Source of the DNA: CAIVAT01 sp037133475
GTDB lineage: Bacteria; Bacteroidota; Bacteroidia; Bacteroidales; FEN-979
Assembly: GCA_037133475.1 (NCBI GenBank)
Contig: JBAXOB010000008.1
Coordinates: forward strand, 43,954-107,953
Reading direction: 5' to 3'
DNA: 64,000 nt
Shown in pieces: positions 1 to 8,641 of this stretch; position 1 is the stretch's first letter; every line of letters starts with the position of its first letter. The notes beneath the pieces were generated by a model. The model did no database searches and was not told the origin of the DNA. It was given only the letters and a program-made list of their open reading frames with translations. Made by a program: the position numbers and the translations under genes.

Positions 1-2
1 CG

Positions 3-1442
3 ATTCAAACCTCGGCCTACCTGCTCCTGAACACGATCAACGACATCCTCGATTTTTCAAAAATCGAAGCCGGCAAACTTGAAATTGAACATGTGGAATT
101 TAACATCTATGACGTCCTCGAGAAGAGTGTCGACATCCTGACCGTGAAGGCTTTTGATAAAAATCTTGAGTTATTGTGCGAAATCGAACCCGGGTTGCCT
201 GAGTATTTTTACGGTGATCCCCTACGGATCAGGCAGATACTGGTAAATTTCATCAGCAATGCGATTAAATTTACCGATAAGGGTGAGATTTTTCTTTCAG
301 CCAGGCGAAGCCCCGGCACCTCCATTGAAAACGGGATTCTCAGGGTTATTTTCAGTGTCAAGGACACCGGGATCGGAATTGAGGAGAGCAAGCTGCAGAA
401 TATTTTCGACCAGTTTACCCAGGCCGACAGTTCCACCACGCGGAAATACGGTGGCACAGGACTCGGGCTCTCCATTTCGAAGATGCTCACCAAAATCATG
501 AAGGGTTCACTGGTGGTGGAAAGTGAATTGGGGGTTGGCAGCACCTTTAGTTTTGAGTTACCGCTTGAGGTCGTACCCGAAAATGCGGAGGGAGGCAAAC
601 TTGCAAAACCGGATATTAAAAAGGTACTGGTTGTCGACGACAACCTGACCAACCTGAAGATCATGAAGGATATGCTGACATACTGGGGCATTGAATCCAT
701 GGTATGCATGGGCGGGACAGACGCGCTCCAGGAGTTGCAGGCTGCCAATGAGGCCGGAAAAAGTTATGACCTGGTAATTCTCGACATGCATATGCCGGGC
801 ATGGATGGAATTGCCGTTGCGGAGGAGATCCGGAAAAGCCAGACGAGGGATATGAAGCCCATCATCTTCATGTATTCGTCGGTCGAAAAAGACAATATTA
901 TCCAGCAGTGCAAGAATCTTGGAATTCAGCAATACCTTACAAAACCGGTAAAGATGAAAGACTTTTTCAAATTGCTGCACCAGGGCAAGGCACGCGCGAA
1001 TGAACGTCCTGGCCTTATTTCGCCCTCCAAGGATGACAACCTGGTGGTGGACCCCGGGAAAACGATACTGGTAGCCGAAGACAACAACATCAACATGAAA
1101 TTGCTGACGGTCATGCTGCTGAAGACCGGGGTCAGCGTTATCAGTGCCGCCAATGGAGACGAGGCGGTCACGCTGTTTGGCAAACACAAGGTAGACCTTA
1201 TCTTCATGGATATCCACATGCCCGAAAAGGATGGTTTCCAGGCAACGAGGGAGATCAGGAAGATGGAAAATCCCGATTCGCGGATTCCGATTATTGCACT
1301 GACTGCCATCGCAATGCCGGGCGACCGGGAAAAGTGCATGGAGGCGGGAATGGACGACTATCTTTCCAAACCCTTCCGCAAGGATGACCTGTATGTGGTT
1401 ATCAGGAAATATTTGTTACACGAAGACATAGAAACTGCCTGA
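3..1442 (+). CDS. Hybrid sensor histidine kinase with two receiver domains (5' end outside window)
   Basis: The reading frame is open from base 3, so only the C-terminal 479 residues are present. It begins inside the second helix of the HisKA dimerisation domain (NDILDFSKIEAGK); the phospho-accepting His and the sensor lie upstream of the window. A HATPase_c domain follows at about residues 55-175 with N box (ISNAIKF), G1 box (DTGIGIEES) and G2 box (GGTGLGLSIS). Two receiver domains follow, at about 205-320 (phospho-acceptor Asp in VILDMHMPG, Lys in TKPVK) and 355-475 (Asp in LIFMDIHMP, Lys in SKPFRK). No HPt domain follows, so onward transfer, if any, needs a separate protein. The GTG at 93 is internal and not the true start. 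The rlmD gene starts one base after the stop, so the two are probably co-transcribed. Family assignment is secure; signal and output are unknown. Confidence 0.93.
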   Translation: MQTSAYLLLNTINDILDFSKIEAGKLEIEHVEFNIYDVLEKSVDILTVKAFDKNLELLCEIEPGLPEYFYGDPLRIRQILVNFISNAIKFTDKGEIFLSARRSPGTSIENGILRVIFSVKDTGIGIEESKLQNIFDQFTQADSSTTRKYGGTGLGLSISKMLTKIMKGSLVVESELGVGSTFSFELPLEVVPENAEGGKLAKPDIKKVLVVDDNLTNLKIMKDMLTYWGIESMVCMGGTDALQELQAANEAGKSYDLVILDMHMPGMDGIAVAEEIRKSQTRDMKPIIFMYSSVEKDNIIQQCKNLGIQQYLTKPVKMKDFFKLLHQGKARANERPGLISPSKDDNLVVDPGKTILVAEDNNINMKLLTVMLLKTGVSVISAANGDEAVTLFGKHKVDLIFMDIHMPEKDGFQATREIRKMENPDSRIPIIALTAIAMPGDREKCMEAGMDDYLSKPFRKDDLYVVIRKYLLHEDIETA

Positions 1443-1443
1443 A

Positions 1444-2850
1444 ATGATATATCAGAATGTAGAAATTATCGATGCGGGGGCTGAAGGGATGGCTGTTGGC
1501 AAGATCGATGAAAAGATTATTTTTATTCCGTTTGTCGTTCCGGGCGATGTGGTTGATGTGCAGATAACCCGGAAGAAAAAAAAGTTCCTGGAGGGCAAGG
1601 CAATTCATATCCACCAGTATTCATCAAAACGTGTTCAGCCCCATTGCTCCCACTTCGGCCTTTGCGGGGGCTGCCGCTGGCAAAACATGCAGTACGGGGA
1701 ACAGCTTTATTACAAGCAGAAGCAGGTTCATGAAAGCATGACAAGGATCGGGAAGGTGGCAAACCCGGGGATTCTCCCCATATTGCCTTCGCCGGCAACC
1801 CGCTATTACCGGAACAAACTGGATTTCACCTTTTCCAACCACCGCTGGTTAACCGATGAGGACAGGAACCCGGAGGATCATGCCCCCGACACCAACGCGC
1901 TGGGATTCCATATCCCTCAGTTTTTCGATAAAGTTGTTGACATCCGGGAGTGCTTTCACATGAAAGATCCCTCGAATGCCATCCGGGATGCAGCCAGGCA
2001 GTATGCGCGTGACAATGACCTCTCCTTTTACGATGTGCGCACCTGGCAGGGCTTCCTCAGAAACCTGATCATCCGCAATACCGAAGCCGGCGGTCTGATG
2101 GTAATCCTGGTGGTGCGCAATGAGGATGATGAGATCATTAAAATGCTGGATTACCTTGCCGGACGCTTCCCGGAGATCAACAGTCTTTTTTATGTGATAA
2201 ACCCGAAGAAAAACGACACGATTTACGATCTTGCCTTCAACCTGTACCGTGGCAAACCTTATATCACTGAAATCATGCCTCCCTTCAGGACCGGCGGGAA
2301 GGAAATTGAATTCAGGATCGGCCCCGCCTCCTTTTTCCAGACCAATTCGCTGCAGGCCATGAACCTTTACAGGACTGCCGCAGAATTTGCCGGTTTCAGC
2401 GGAGATGAGCATGTTTACGACCTTTATACCGGTACCGGGACCATAGCCAATTACATTGCGCCCTACGTCAGGAAAGTAACAGGCATCGAATCGGTGGAGG
2501 CGGCTATCGCCGATGCCGCGGTCAACTCACAAATCAACGGGATTGGCAACACCCTGTTTTTTGCCGGGGAAGCTGAAAAGATCCTTACAACCGAGTTTAT
2601 CGAAATGCAAGGCCGGCCTGATATTATTATAACGGATCCCCCCAGGAACGGCATGCATGAAAAGGTGGTGCGGTCAATCCTTGAGGTTAAGCCTTCAAAG
2701 GTGGTGTATGTCAGTTGCAATCCTGCGACCCAGGCCCGGGATATAGCCCTCATGTGCGATCAGTACAACCTGGAAAAATGTCAGCCGGTGGATATGTTTC
2801 CCCATACCCATCATGTTGAAAATGTGGCATTACTGAAAACCAGGGGCTAA
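1444..2850 (+). CDS. rlmD: 23S rRNA (uracil-5-)-methyltransferase, RlmD/RumA family
   Basis: SAM-dependent enzyme that methylates C5 of a uridine in 23S rRNA (U1939 in E. coli numbering). An N-terminal TRAM RNA-binding domain covers about residues 1-60. The iron-sulfur cysteines Cys68, Cys74 and Cys77 (HCSHFGLCGGC) follow, with a likely fourth Cys near 168 (IRECFHM). The SAM-binding loop LYTGTGTIANY lies near 330, the DPPRNGMHEKV motif near 400, and the catalytic Cys is in YVSCNPATQARD near 425. At 468 residues it is of family length. The ATG at 1444 is separated by one base from the sensor kinase stop. The 3' end overlaps the convergent aroK stop by four bases. The exact target uridine (RlmD or RlmCD type) cannot be decided from sequence alone. 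Confidence 0.92.
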   Translation: MIYQNVEIIDAGAEGMAVGKIDEKIIFIPFVVPGDVVDVQITRKKKKFLEGKAIHIHQYSSKRVQPHCSHFGLCGGCRWQNMQYGEQLYYKQKQVHESMTRIGKVANPGILPILPSPATRYYRNKLDFTFSNHRWLTDEDRNPEDHAPDTNALGFHIPQFFDKVVDIRECFHMKDPSNAIRDAARQYARDNDLSFYDVRTWQGFLRNLIIRNTEAGGLMVILVVRNEDDEIIKMLDYLAGRFPEINSLFYVINPKKNDTIYDLAFNLYRGKPYITEIMPPFRTGGKEIEFRIGPASFFQTNSLQAMNLYRTAAEFAGFSGDEHVYDLYTGTGTIANYIAPYVRKVTGIESVEAAIADAAVNSQINGIGNTLFFAGEAEKILTTEFIEMQGRPDIIITDPPRNGMHEKVVRSILEVKPSKVVYVSCNPATQARDIALMCDQYNLEKCQPVDMFPHTHHVENVALLKTRG

Positions 2851-3362
2851 CGCTCATTAATCCTGCCCGTGATCATGGCAGCCAGCGAATCCATATCCAG
2901 GGTGGCGGCATCCATCACAAAATCAGCCTGTTTGTAGTAAAATTCCCTTTCACGAAGCTGGACGGTAACATGATGCGTAAGATCATCTCCATGGATATCC
3001 TTTAACAGCGGTCTTTTGCGTTTTACCAGTTTAAGACGCTGGACCAGCTTATCAACTTCCCACTGCAGATAGACCGAGATCCCCGATTCCCTGATGACCC
3101 GCATGTTGTCGAAAAAACAGGGGGTTCCGCCCCCTGTGGAAATAACGACCTGGTCCCAGCCAGTAGATTCAGCCAGCAACGACTGTTCAATTTTCCTGAA
3201 AACCTCTTCATCATATTTCTCGAAAAAATCCAGGACACTGATACGAAACCGTTCTTCGAACAGATAATCGATATCAACAAAAGAATATCCCAGTTTCGCG
3301 GCAAGAAGCTGACCCAGGTTTGATTTCCCGGATGCCATATAACCGATCAGATAGATACGCAT
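2847..3362 (-). CDS. aroK: Shikimate kinase
   Basis: Phosphorylates shikimate at the 3-hydroxyl with ATP, in the chorismate pathway; cytoplasmic. The N-terminus MRIYLIGYMASGKSNLG holds the Walker A loop (residues 7-14; A-S in place of the common G-x). The shikimate-binding DIDYLFEE lies near 31-38, the GG(G)TP loop (STGGGTPCF) near 77, and the lid with Arg residues (KRKRPLLKD) near 115. The product is 171 residues, normal for the family. The open frame extends 14 codons further upstream, but the ATG at 3362 directly precedes the conserved strand and is preferred. It is convergent with rlmD (four-base stop overlap) and divergent from the DUF1573 lipoprotein gene. Chorismate made by this pathway is also the substrate of MqnA encoded at 5888. 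Confidence 0.93.
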   Translation of the reverse strand: MRIYLIGYMASGKSNLGQLLAAKLGYSFVDIDYLFEERFRISVLDFFEKYDEEVFRKIEQSLLAESTGWDQVVISTGGGTPCFFDNMRVIRESGISVYLQWEVDKLVQRLKLVKRKRPLLKDIHGDDLTHHVTVQLREREFYYKQADFVMDAATLDMDSLAAMITGRINER

Positions 3363-3388
3363 AGCGGTAAAATTATGAATTTTATTCG

Positions 3389-3396
3389 TACCTTTG
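3389..3396 (+). promoter_or_regulatory. Bacteroidota -7 element ahead of the DUF1573 gene
   Basis: TACCTTTG matches the Bacteroidota housekeeping -7 consensus TAnnTTTG and lies 25 bases before the ATG at 3422. No clear TTTG -33 element is seen at the usual 19-21 base spacing, so the call rests on the -7 box and its position. Confidence 0.4.
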
Positions 3397-3421
3397 CACA
3401 CCATTTCAAGTCGCTTTTACC

Positions 3422-3904
3422 ATGAACTTCAGGAATTTTACTGCAACCATCTTATTGTTAGCCATCTTCATGATTTCCGGCTGCAAAACGGGCAACCGGA
3501 ACGGACAGGACACCCTTTCCACAGATGTGGTGAACAACCCGAATTCGGCGAGTGGCAGCGTAAACAAGGGATCGCTGCCGGCTATTAAATTTGACGATAT
3601 TGAACACGATTTCGGCCGTATTATCGAAGGGGAAACTGTTTCCTATTCCTTCAATTTTAAAAATTCAGGAAAGTCCGACCTGCTCATTGCCGAAGTCAGC
3701 ACTTCGTGCGGATGTACGGTGCCATCCTATCCCAAAACCCCCATTCGCCCCGGTGAAAAGGGGACCATCAAAGTTGCTTTCAACAGCAACGGAAAGCGGG
3801 GGTACCAGAATAAAAACATCCTGGTGGTATCCAATACCCAGCCTAACACGACGGTAATACGGATCAAGGCGCAGGTAGTGAATCCAGGAACTGAAAAAAA
3901 ATAA
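3422..3904 (+). CDS. DUF1573 lipoprotein
   Basis: A 160-residue protein with a lipoprotein signal: basic start, hydrophobic stretch and lipobox MISGC (lipidated Cys at about residue 21). The remainder matches the DUF1573 immunoglobulin-like fold, with the hallmark pattern of a strand reading HDFGRIIEGE, then STSCGCTVPSYP, then PGEKGTIKVAFNS. Its role is unknown; it is probably anchored facing the periplasm or cell surface. It is the first gene of DUF1573-yajC-ybbR-coaE, an order I recall as common in Bacteroidota, which suggests a house-keeping envelope role. The ATG at 3422 is used because it gives an intact signal peptide and follows a good -7 element. Confidence 0.85.
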   Translation: MNFRNFTATILLLAIFMISGCKTGNRNGQDTLSTDVVNNPNSASGSVNKGSLPAIKFDDIEHDFGRIIEGETVSYSFNFKNSGKSDLLIAEVSTSCGCTVPSYPKTPIRPGEKGTIKVAFNSNGKRGYQNKNILVVSNTQPNTTVIRIKAQVVNPGTEKK

Positions 3905-3972
3905 TGAGAATACCCGATTTGCCAACCCATAATAAAAGAGAATAATTAACATTAATTTTAATTGAACTTATC

Positions 3973-4305
3973 ATGATGAATCTTCTTAACATTCTTTTAA
4001 TGGCTCCCCAGGGCGGCCCGGGTGCCCAGCAAAATGGCTGGTACTCGTTTCTTCCTTTGCTGCTGATCGTTGTCGTATTTTATTTTTTCTTCATCCGCCC
4101 GCAGATGAAGCGCTCGAAGGATCAGAAAAAATTCAAGGAAAGTCTTCAGAAGGGACAAAAGGTGATCACCATCGGAGGAATCCATGGCCGGATTGTCGAA
4201 ATCCAGGAGACGACTGTAACGATTGAAGTCGAAAACAGTGTCAGGCTGCGCATTGAGAAATCTGCAGTAGCAATGGACAATTCTCAAACGATCGAAGCAA
4301 AATAA
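3973..4305 (+). CDS. yajC: Preprotein translocase subunit YajC
   Basis: Small inner-membrane partner of SecDF-YidC in the Sec export machinery. The 110-residue product has one transmembrane segment (about residues 24-44, LLLIVVVFYFFFI) followed at once by RPQMKRSKDQKK, then a short cytoplasmic domain with the family motif GQKVITIGGIHGRI and a C-terminal basic and acidic tail. A start at the second Met (3976) is equally possible. It lies 68 bases after the DUF1573 gene and 21 bases before ybbR, so probably in the same transcript. The insertase yidC is nearby at 6650-8599 on the opposite strand. Confidence 0.92.
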   Translation: MMNLLNILLMAPQGGPGAQQNGWYSFLPLLLIVVVFYFFFIRPQMKRSKDQKKFKESLQKGQKVITIGGIHGRIVEIQETTVTIEVENSVRLRIEKSAVAMDNSQTIEAK

Positions 4306-4326
4306 CCCATATTAACAGTCAACCCG

Positions 4327-4917
4327 ATGAAATCCGATTTTCTTGAATTCATCGGAAATGCCAGGCAGCGCCGAAGTGAAAAGTTCAGGAATCAACTGTA
4401 TATTTTCATCGTCTGCCTGGTTCTTTCTGTCTTTATCTGGGCCCTGGTCAGGCTCTCACAGGATTACTATTATTCCATCGAATATAACCTGCACTACACG
4501 CAGGTTCCCGGTAACCTGAAATTGACAAGCACCTCCGATTCGACGCTGAACCTGAAGATCAGGGTCCAGGGATTCGAATTTTTCTCTGAACAGTTCCTGA
4601 TCAGGCAGGACAGGGAATATGACGTCAGCCTCAGAAATGTCCGCCTGCGTTATAACGGTGACCATGTATGGGGCTACCTGGTGACCAACCAGGTAGGTAA
4701 AGAGATTATCTCTCAATCGAATTTCCCAAGCGACGTTTATTTTGTGTCACCCGACACCCTCTTTTTTGAATTCGAGAAGCAAACCATAAGGAAAATTCCC
4801 GTGCGTATCGCACCTGAACTGGTGAAGGTACAATCGGATAAAAAGGACTCTGTCAGGCATAGGCCCGACAGTATCAGGCATCTCGACCCGAATAATATAA
4901 ATTTCAGAAAACACTGA
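4327..4917 (+). CDS. YbbR-like membrane-anchored protein
   Basis: A 196-residue protein with one N-terminal transmembrane segment (about residues 24-42, LYIFIVCLVLSVFIWALVRL) followed by an extracytoplasmic region that looks like YbbR beta domains: NLKIRVQGFEF near 75, then YFVSPDTLFFEFEKQTIRK near 135. In Firmicutes YbbR (CdaR) regulates the cyclic-di-AMP synthase CdaA, but no cdaA is adjacent here, so a link to c-di-AMP is not supported by context. The tail ends in a charged, Arg/His-rich stretch. It is two bases from coaE and almost certainly co-transcribed with yajC and coaE. Assignment is by fold-level resemblance and the conserved gene order. Confidence 0.75.
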   Translation: MKSDFLEFIGNARQRRSEKFRNQLYIFIVCLVLSVFIWALVRLSQDYYYSIEYNLHYTQVPGNLKLTSTSDSTLNLKIRVQGFEFFSEQFLIRQDREYDVSLRNVRLRYNGDHVWGYLVTNQVGKEIISQSNFPSDVYFVSPDTLFFEFEKQTIRKIPVRIAPELVKVQSDKKDSVRHRPDSIRHLDPNNINFRKH

Positions 4918-4919
4918 CG

Positions 4920-5534
4920 ATGGTTAAAGTGGGCCTTACCGGGAATATTGGAAGCGGAAAAACGACCATCGCCAGGATCTTTGCCACGCTCGGAATCCCT
5001 GTCTACAATGCCGACGATGAATCGAAGAAATTCCTGGATGATCCTGTCGTGAAAAACGAGATCCTCAAACAGTTCGGGTATGGCATCCTCACAAATAACC
5101 AGGAAATCAATCGCCGTTCGCTGGCCTCCATCGTTTTTACGGACCCATTCGCCCTGGAAATCCTGAATTCGATCCTGCATCCACGCGTAAAGGTCGATTT
5201 CAGGAAATGGAGCGATGACCAGCCAGATGCTCCTTACGTCATCCAGGAGGCCGCGATTATTTTTGAATCAGGATCGGCGGCTGAATACAATTATATCATC
5301 CATACCTCCTGTCCGAAAGAAATTGCAATCGACCGGATTATCTACAGAGACAGGATTGATGTCAACTCTGTCATGCGTCGGATGCAGTTCCAGATGGATG
5401 ATGCCGAAAAGTCAGCTTTAGCCGGTTTTATTATCCGCAACGACGGTTCTGAACTGGTGATCCCTCAGGTTCTTGCCATCCACCGGAAATTATTGGATCT
5501 TACCATAAAAACAGTTAATTCGCCCTTAGATTAA
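4920..5534 (+). CDS. coaE: Dephospho-CoA kinase
   Basis: Catalyses the last step of coenzyme A synthesis, ATP-dependent phosphorylation of dephospho-CoA at the ribose 3'-hydroxyl; cytoplasmic. Walker A is GNIGSGKTT at residues 8-16, followed by the family-specific DADxxxH-equivalent region, here YNADDESKKF, near 30-40. Further conserved blocks are LNSILHPRV near 80, VIQEAAIIFESG near 105, and the lid RIIYRDRID near 140. The product is 204 residues, normal length. The ATG at 4920 lies two bases after the ybbR stop, indicating translational coupling. It is the last gene of the cluster. Confidence 0.93.
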   Translation: MVKVGLTGNIGSGKTTIARIFATLGIPVYNADDESKKFLDDPVVKNEILKQFGYGILTNNQEINRRSLASIVFTDPFALEILNSILHPRVKVDFRKWSDDQPDAPYVIQEAAIIFESGSAAEYNYIIHTSCPKEIAIDRIIYRDRIDVNSVMRRMQFQMDDAEKSALAGFIIRNDGSELVIPQVLAIHRKLLDLTIKTVNSPLD

Positions 5535-5887
5535 TCCTCCTGCTTTTGGATATCAACCTCATTTCCAACAACCGTCCTGCCGATTGCAAATAAAGTCCTG
5601 CCGGCCGGTATGGATAATACACCACTGATGCTCCCTTGCCTATAATTGCGCACACCTCCGGGGTTGTTTTTAAATCACCAGTGCCCTCCCTGAGTACTTC
5701 GAGACAATTCAGGGCCGGCTGATGGCAAATGAAATCAATGCCTGCGAAACCGCTAATCAGTATTTTCAGGAAAATTCCATGTCTCATTTTTCAAAAAAGG
5801 GTTATTCTGTAAGCACTGGTAAAGAAATTTGGATATACCAACCGGGTTTACCTTCAAATCCGCTACTTTTGTGTCTTAAAGCCTCCT
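5535..5887. other. Intergenic region between coaE and mqnA without a supported gene
   Basis: 353 bases. Overlapping open frames of 76 and 90 codons exist on opposite strands, but neither shows a recognisable domain, a convincing start context or family resemblance. The right end carries the probable mqnA promoter element at 5864-5871. Nothing else is recognised. Confidence 0.5.
5864..5871 (+). promoter_or_regulatory. Bacteroidota -7 element ahead of mqnA
   Basis: TACTTTTG fits TAnnTTTG and lies 16 bases before the mqnA ATG, which would leave a very short leader. No TTTG at -33 spacing is visible. Confidence 0.35.
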
Positions 5888-6631
5888 ATGGAATTACTCA
5901 GGATTTCTGCCGTATCATATCTCAATACCTTCCCGTTTGTTTATGGACTTAAAGAATCGGGGATTTTAACAAACTTCACCCTTTCACTGCAGGTGCCCTC
6001 CCTCTGCGCCGAACAACTGAAAAACGGTAATGCCGACCTCGCCCTGGTCCCGGTGGCCGCCCTGCCTGAAATCGGGCAGTATCATTTTGTCTCCGATTAC
6101 TGCATCGGTGCTGTCGGCGAAGTGAAGACCGTATTGCTCCTTTCGAAAGTCCCGATTAACCAAATAACAAGGGTTTTCCTTGATTTCGATTCACGGACAT
6201 CCGTAGAATTGGTAAAGTTACTGGCCCGCCGTTTCTGGCATATCGAACCCGCCTGGGAGAAACTCAAATCAGGAGAGGCTGAATCGCAGCATGATATTGA
6301 AGCACTGGTGGCCATTGGCGATAAAACCTTCCGCATCAGGGAAGATTTTCCCTATGTTTATGACCTTGCCTCCGAATGGATTCGATTTACAGGGTTACCC
6401 TTTGTGTTCGCAGCGTGGGTATCACGAAAAAAACTAGGGGAAGAGGCTGTTGATCTTTTTACCCGGGCCATTGCCCATGGCGTCAACAACAAGCCTGCGT
6501 GTATTGAATATTTCCGGGATAAACTGCCTGCATACGAAAATTGCCTGGCCTATCTTGAAGATAACATCTCCTTTGAGTTCGATAAACGCAAGAAAGAGGG
6601 CCTGGCCCTCTTCCTTAATTACCTGAAATAG
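5888..6631 (+). CDS. mqnA: Chorismate dehydratase MqnA (futalosine menaquinone pathway)
   Basis: First committed enzyme of the futalosine route to menaquinone: it dehydrates chorismate to 3-enolpyruvyl-benzoate. The N-terminal signature RISAVSYLNTFPFVYGL (residues 5-21) matches the MqnA family. The periplasmic-binding-protein-like fold is supported by the ADLALVPVAALPE block near 50 (family pattern: DxALxPxx), LDFDSRTSVELVKLLARRF near 95-115 and GLPFVFAAWVSRK near 170. Length (247) is typical of the family. The other mqn genes are not in the window. The gene stands alone between coaE and the convergent yidC, with its own -7 element. MqnA (chorismate) is preferred over MqnD because of the YLNT start and the length. 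Confidence 0.9.
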   Translation: MELLRISAVSYLNTFPFVYGLKESGILTNFTLSLQVPSLCAEQLKNGNADLALVPVAALPEIGQYHFVSDYCIGAVGEVKTVLLLSKVPINQITRVFLDFDSRTSVELVKLLARRFWHIEPAWEKLKSGEAESQHDIEALVAIGDKTFRIREDFPYVYDLASEWIRFTGLPFVFAAWVSRKKLGEEAVDLFTRAIAHGVNNKPACIEYFRDKLPAYENCLAYLEDNISFEFDKRKKEGLALFLNYLK

Positions 6632-6649
6632 CAAGATTTTGTGTGCGGG

Positions 6650-8599
6650 TTATTTTTTAACTGGATAACCGCTCTTCTTTGACATCTCTTCCAGCCGTTT
6701 CTGAAATCCCGACTTCTTGATCGGTTTCTTCCTGTTGGCTTCAATCTGCAGATGAAGCTTTTTCTCATCAATCGTCGCCCTGATGATATAGATCTGGGCA
6801 AAGGTGAGCAGGTTCGCCAGCAGGTAATAGTAACTCAGACCCGATGAATAGTCGTTGAACCAGAAGAGGAACATCACCGGCATCATGTACATCATGGTTT
6901 TCATCCCGGGCATCTGCGATTGCTGCGACCCCATCATCTGGTCATTGATCCGGGTGTAGATCACACTCGAAATAGTCATCAGCAGTGCAAACAAACTGAT
7001 ATGGTCGCCATAAAAGGGTATCGAGATCCCGTTCGGGAAGGTCCAGATGGAATCATAGGAGGAAAGGTCGGTAGCCCATAAAAAAGACTGCTGGCGAAGT
7101 TCGATGGAGGAGGGGAAAAAGCGGAACATGGCAATCAGGATGGGCATCTGCAGGAGGAGCGGAATACACCCGGCCATCGGGTTAACGCCAGCCTTTTTGT
7201 AGAGTTCCATGGTGGCCGACTGCTTTTTCATGGCATCCTCTTTTTTCGGGTATTTCTTGCCAAGCTCATCGATTTCAGGTTTTAACACCCGCATCTTTGC
7301 AGAGGATTTGTAGGTCTTGAAGGCAATCGGGAAGAGGATGGTCTTTAAGAGGATGGTCAGGATAAGGATGATAATACCATAGTTCCATCCGAAATTTCCA
7401 AAGAAGGTAAACACCGGGATCACTGCATAAATGTTGATCCAGGCCATCAGGAAGAAACCCCAGCCCAGCGGGATCTGTTTTTCCAGGTCCTGCTGGTATT
7501 TTTTCAACCCGTAATACTTGTTCGGGCCGAAGTACATCGACATGGAGATTGTCTTGCCATCCTTGGGAACAAAGGGAATTCCCACTTCGGCAGCCATCGA
7601 CTTCAGGCTATGGTTTTCGCCGGGAGGGGTCGTACTGCTTAACCGCGGCTCACTGAAAAAATCATCCGAAATCAGGGTACTGGTGAAGAATTGCTGCTTG
7701 AACGAAACCCATTTTATCCGCTCGTTTTTCAGGATCTTCTCTTCGTCCTTGGTTTGTGACAGGTTATCGACCTTATCTTCGGCATATTTATAAAACAGGC
7801 CTGAGCTCATCCGTTCCATTTTCGTGCTCTTTTCAAGCCGGTTCAGGTTATCCCGCCAGTTCAGCACAAGGTACTTGGTGGAGGGATCCATCACCTCCGC
7901 CATATTGACAAACTTCACGGAATAGCGGAGCATATATTCGTTCCCCTTCACCGTGTAGGTATATTCAATGAATTTGCTGCGATCAACCGTAGAGTCCGTT
8001 GCACTTATATAAAGACGCATCCCGAATTTCACAGAATCCTTCCCCGCCACCTTCAGATTCGTCTGCCCGGCAGTCCGTGCATCAGGCCAGAAGGGCTGAA
8101 AATAAAGCCTGTTGGTATTGATGATCCTGTTGTTTGAGAAAAATGACAATCCGAACTGGAGGGAATCCTTATCCATCAATACAAGCGGGCGCTTATCCCA
8201 GGTAAGGTAATCCTTGAGTTCAACCTGCGCGATCTTTCCTCCCAGGGAGACGATGTTGATTTTCAGCAGGTCACTTTCAATGCTGTAGGTGGTATCCTTG
8301 CCAATGGCTGCACCGGCAAAAGCTCCCAGTTCATCTCTCAGCGAAAGCTTTAAAACGCTGAGTGAGTCAGCTTTCCCGCCAACTGCCAGCGCTTTGTCCT
8401 TTTGCCTGGTAACCTCGGCGGTATGTTGCCTGGCAAGTGCCTTAACATCAGAATCATGACGGGCCTGGTTTACCAGGTTTATCGAGTCAACTTTTCTTTT
8501 CTGTTGCATAAGCTGCTCCTCCGATGGTTTCATCAGGTAGCTGTAAGCAATGAAAATCCCAAAGATCAGGACGAGGCCAATAATGGTATTTTTATTCAT
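6650..8599 (-). CDS. yidC: Membrane protein insertase YidC
   Basis: Inserts and folds inner-membrane proteins, alone or with Sec. It has an N-terminal transmembrane anchor (NTIIGLVLIFGIFIAYSYL), a large periplasmic beta domain (about residues 90-370), then the conserved 60KD_IMP core from about 385 with several membrane segments: WGFFLMAWINIYAVIPVF, GIIILILTILLKTILFPI, NPMAGCIPLLLQMPILIAMF, and a later MMYMMPVMFLFWFND-type segment. A basic C-terminal tail follows (KKPIKKSGF), as expected for ribosome contact. The 649-residue length matches Bacteroidota YidC. It lies downstream of pyrG on the same strand, an arrangement I recall as usual in Bacteroidota; the 42-base gap contains a separate -7 element. 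Confidence 0.95.
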   Translation of the reverse strand: MNKNTIIGLVLIFGIFIAYSYLMKPSEEQLMQQKRKVDSINLVNQARHDSDVKALARQHTAEVTRQKDKALAVGGKADSLSVLKLSLRDELGAFAGAAIGKDTTYSIESDLLKINIVSLGGKIAQVELKDYLTWDKRPLVLMDKDSLQFGLSFFSNNRIINTNRLYFQPFWPDARTAGQTNLKVAGKDSVKFGMRLYISATDSTVDRSKFIEYTYTVKGNEYMLRYSVKFVNMAEVMDPSTKYLVLNWRDNLNRLEKSTKMERMSSGLFYKYAEDKVDNLSQTKDEEKILKNERIKWVSFKQQFFTSTLISDDFFSEPRLSSTTPPGENHSLKSMAAEVGIPFVPKDGKTISMSMYFGPNKYYGLKKYQQDLEKQIPLGWGFFLMAWINIYAVIPVFTFFGNFGWNYGIIILILTILLKTILFPIAFKTYKSSAKMRVLKPEIDELGKKYPKKEDAMKKQSATMELYKKAGVNPMAGCIPLLLQMPILIAMFRFFPSSIELRQQSFLWATDLSSYDSIWTFPNGISIPFYGDHISLFALLMTISSVIYTRINDQMMGSQQSQMPGMKTMMYMMPVMFLFWFNDYSSGLSYYYLLANLLTFAQIYIIRATIDEKKLHLQIEANRKKPIKKSGFQKRLEEMSKKSGYPVKK

Positions 8600-8622
8600 A
8601 GCGGGTAGTGGAAAAATGGGTG

Positions 8623-8630
8623 CAAAGGTA
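8623..8630 (-). promoter_or_regulatory. Bacteroidota -7 element ahead of yidC
   Basis: Read on the minus strand the bases are TACCTTTG, matching TAnnTTTG, 24 bases before the yidC start. This suggests yidC can be transcribed apart from pyrG. No clear -33 element, and the box lies just downstream of the pyrG stop. Confidence 0.4.
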
Positions 8631-8641
8631 CAAAAATGTCG

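Noticed and set aside
4327..4917. Cyclic-di-AMP regulator CdaR
   Set aside because: Only a single membrane segment and YbbR-like strands are seen and no diadenylate cyclase gene is adjacent.
5515..5787. A 90-codon minus-strand open frame between coaE and mqnA
   Set aside because: No family resemblance, overlaps the end of coaE and has no convincing promoter or ribosome-binding site.
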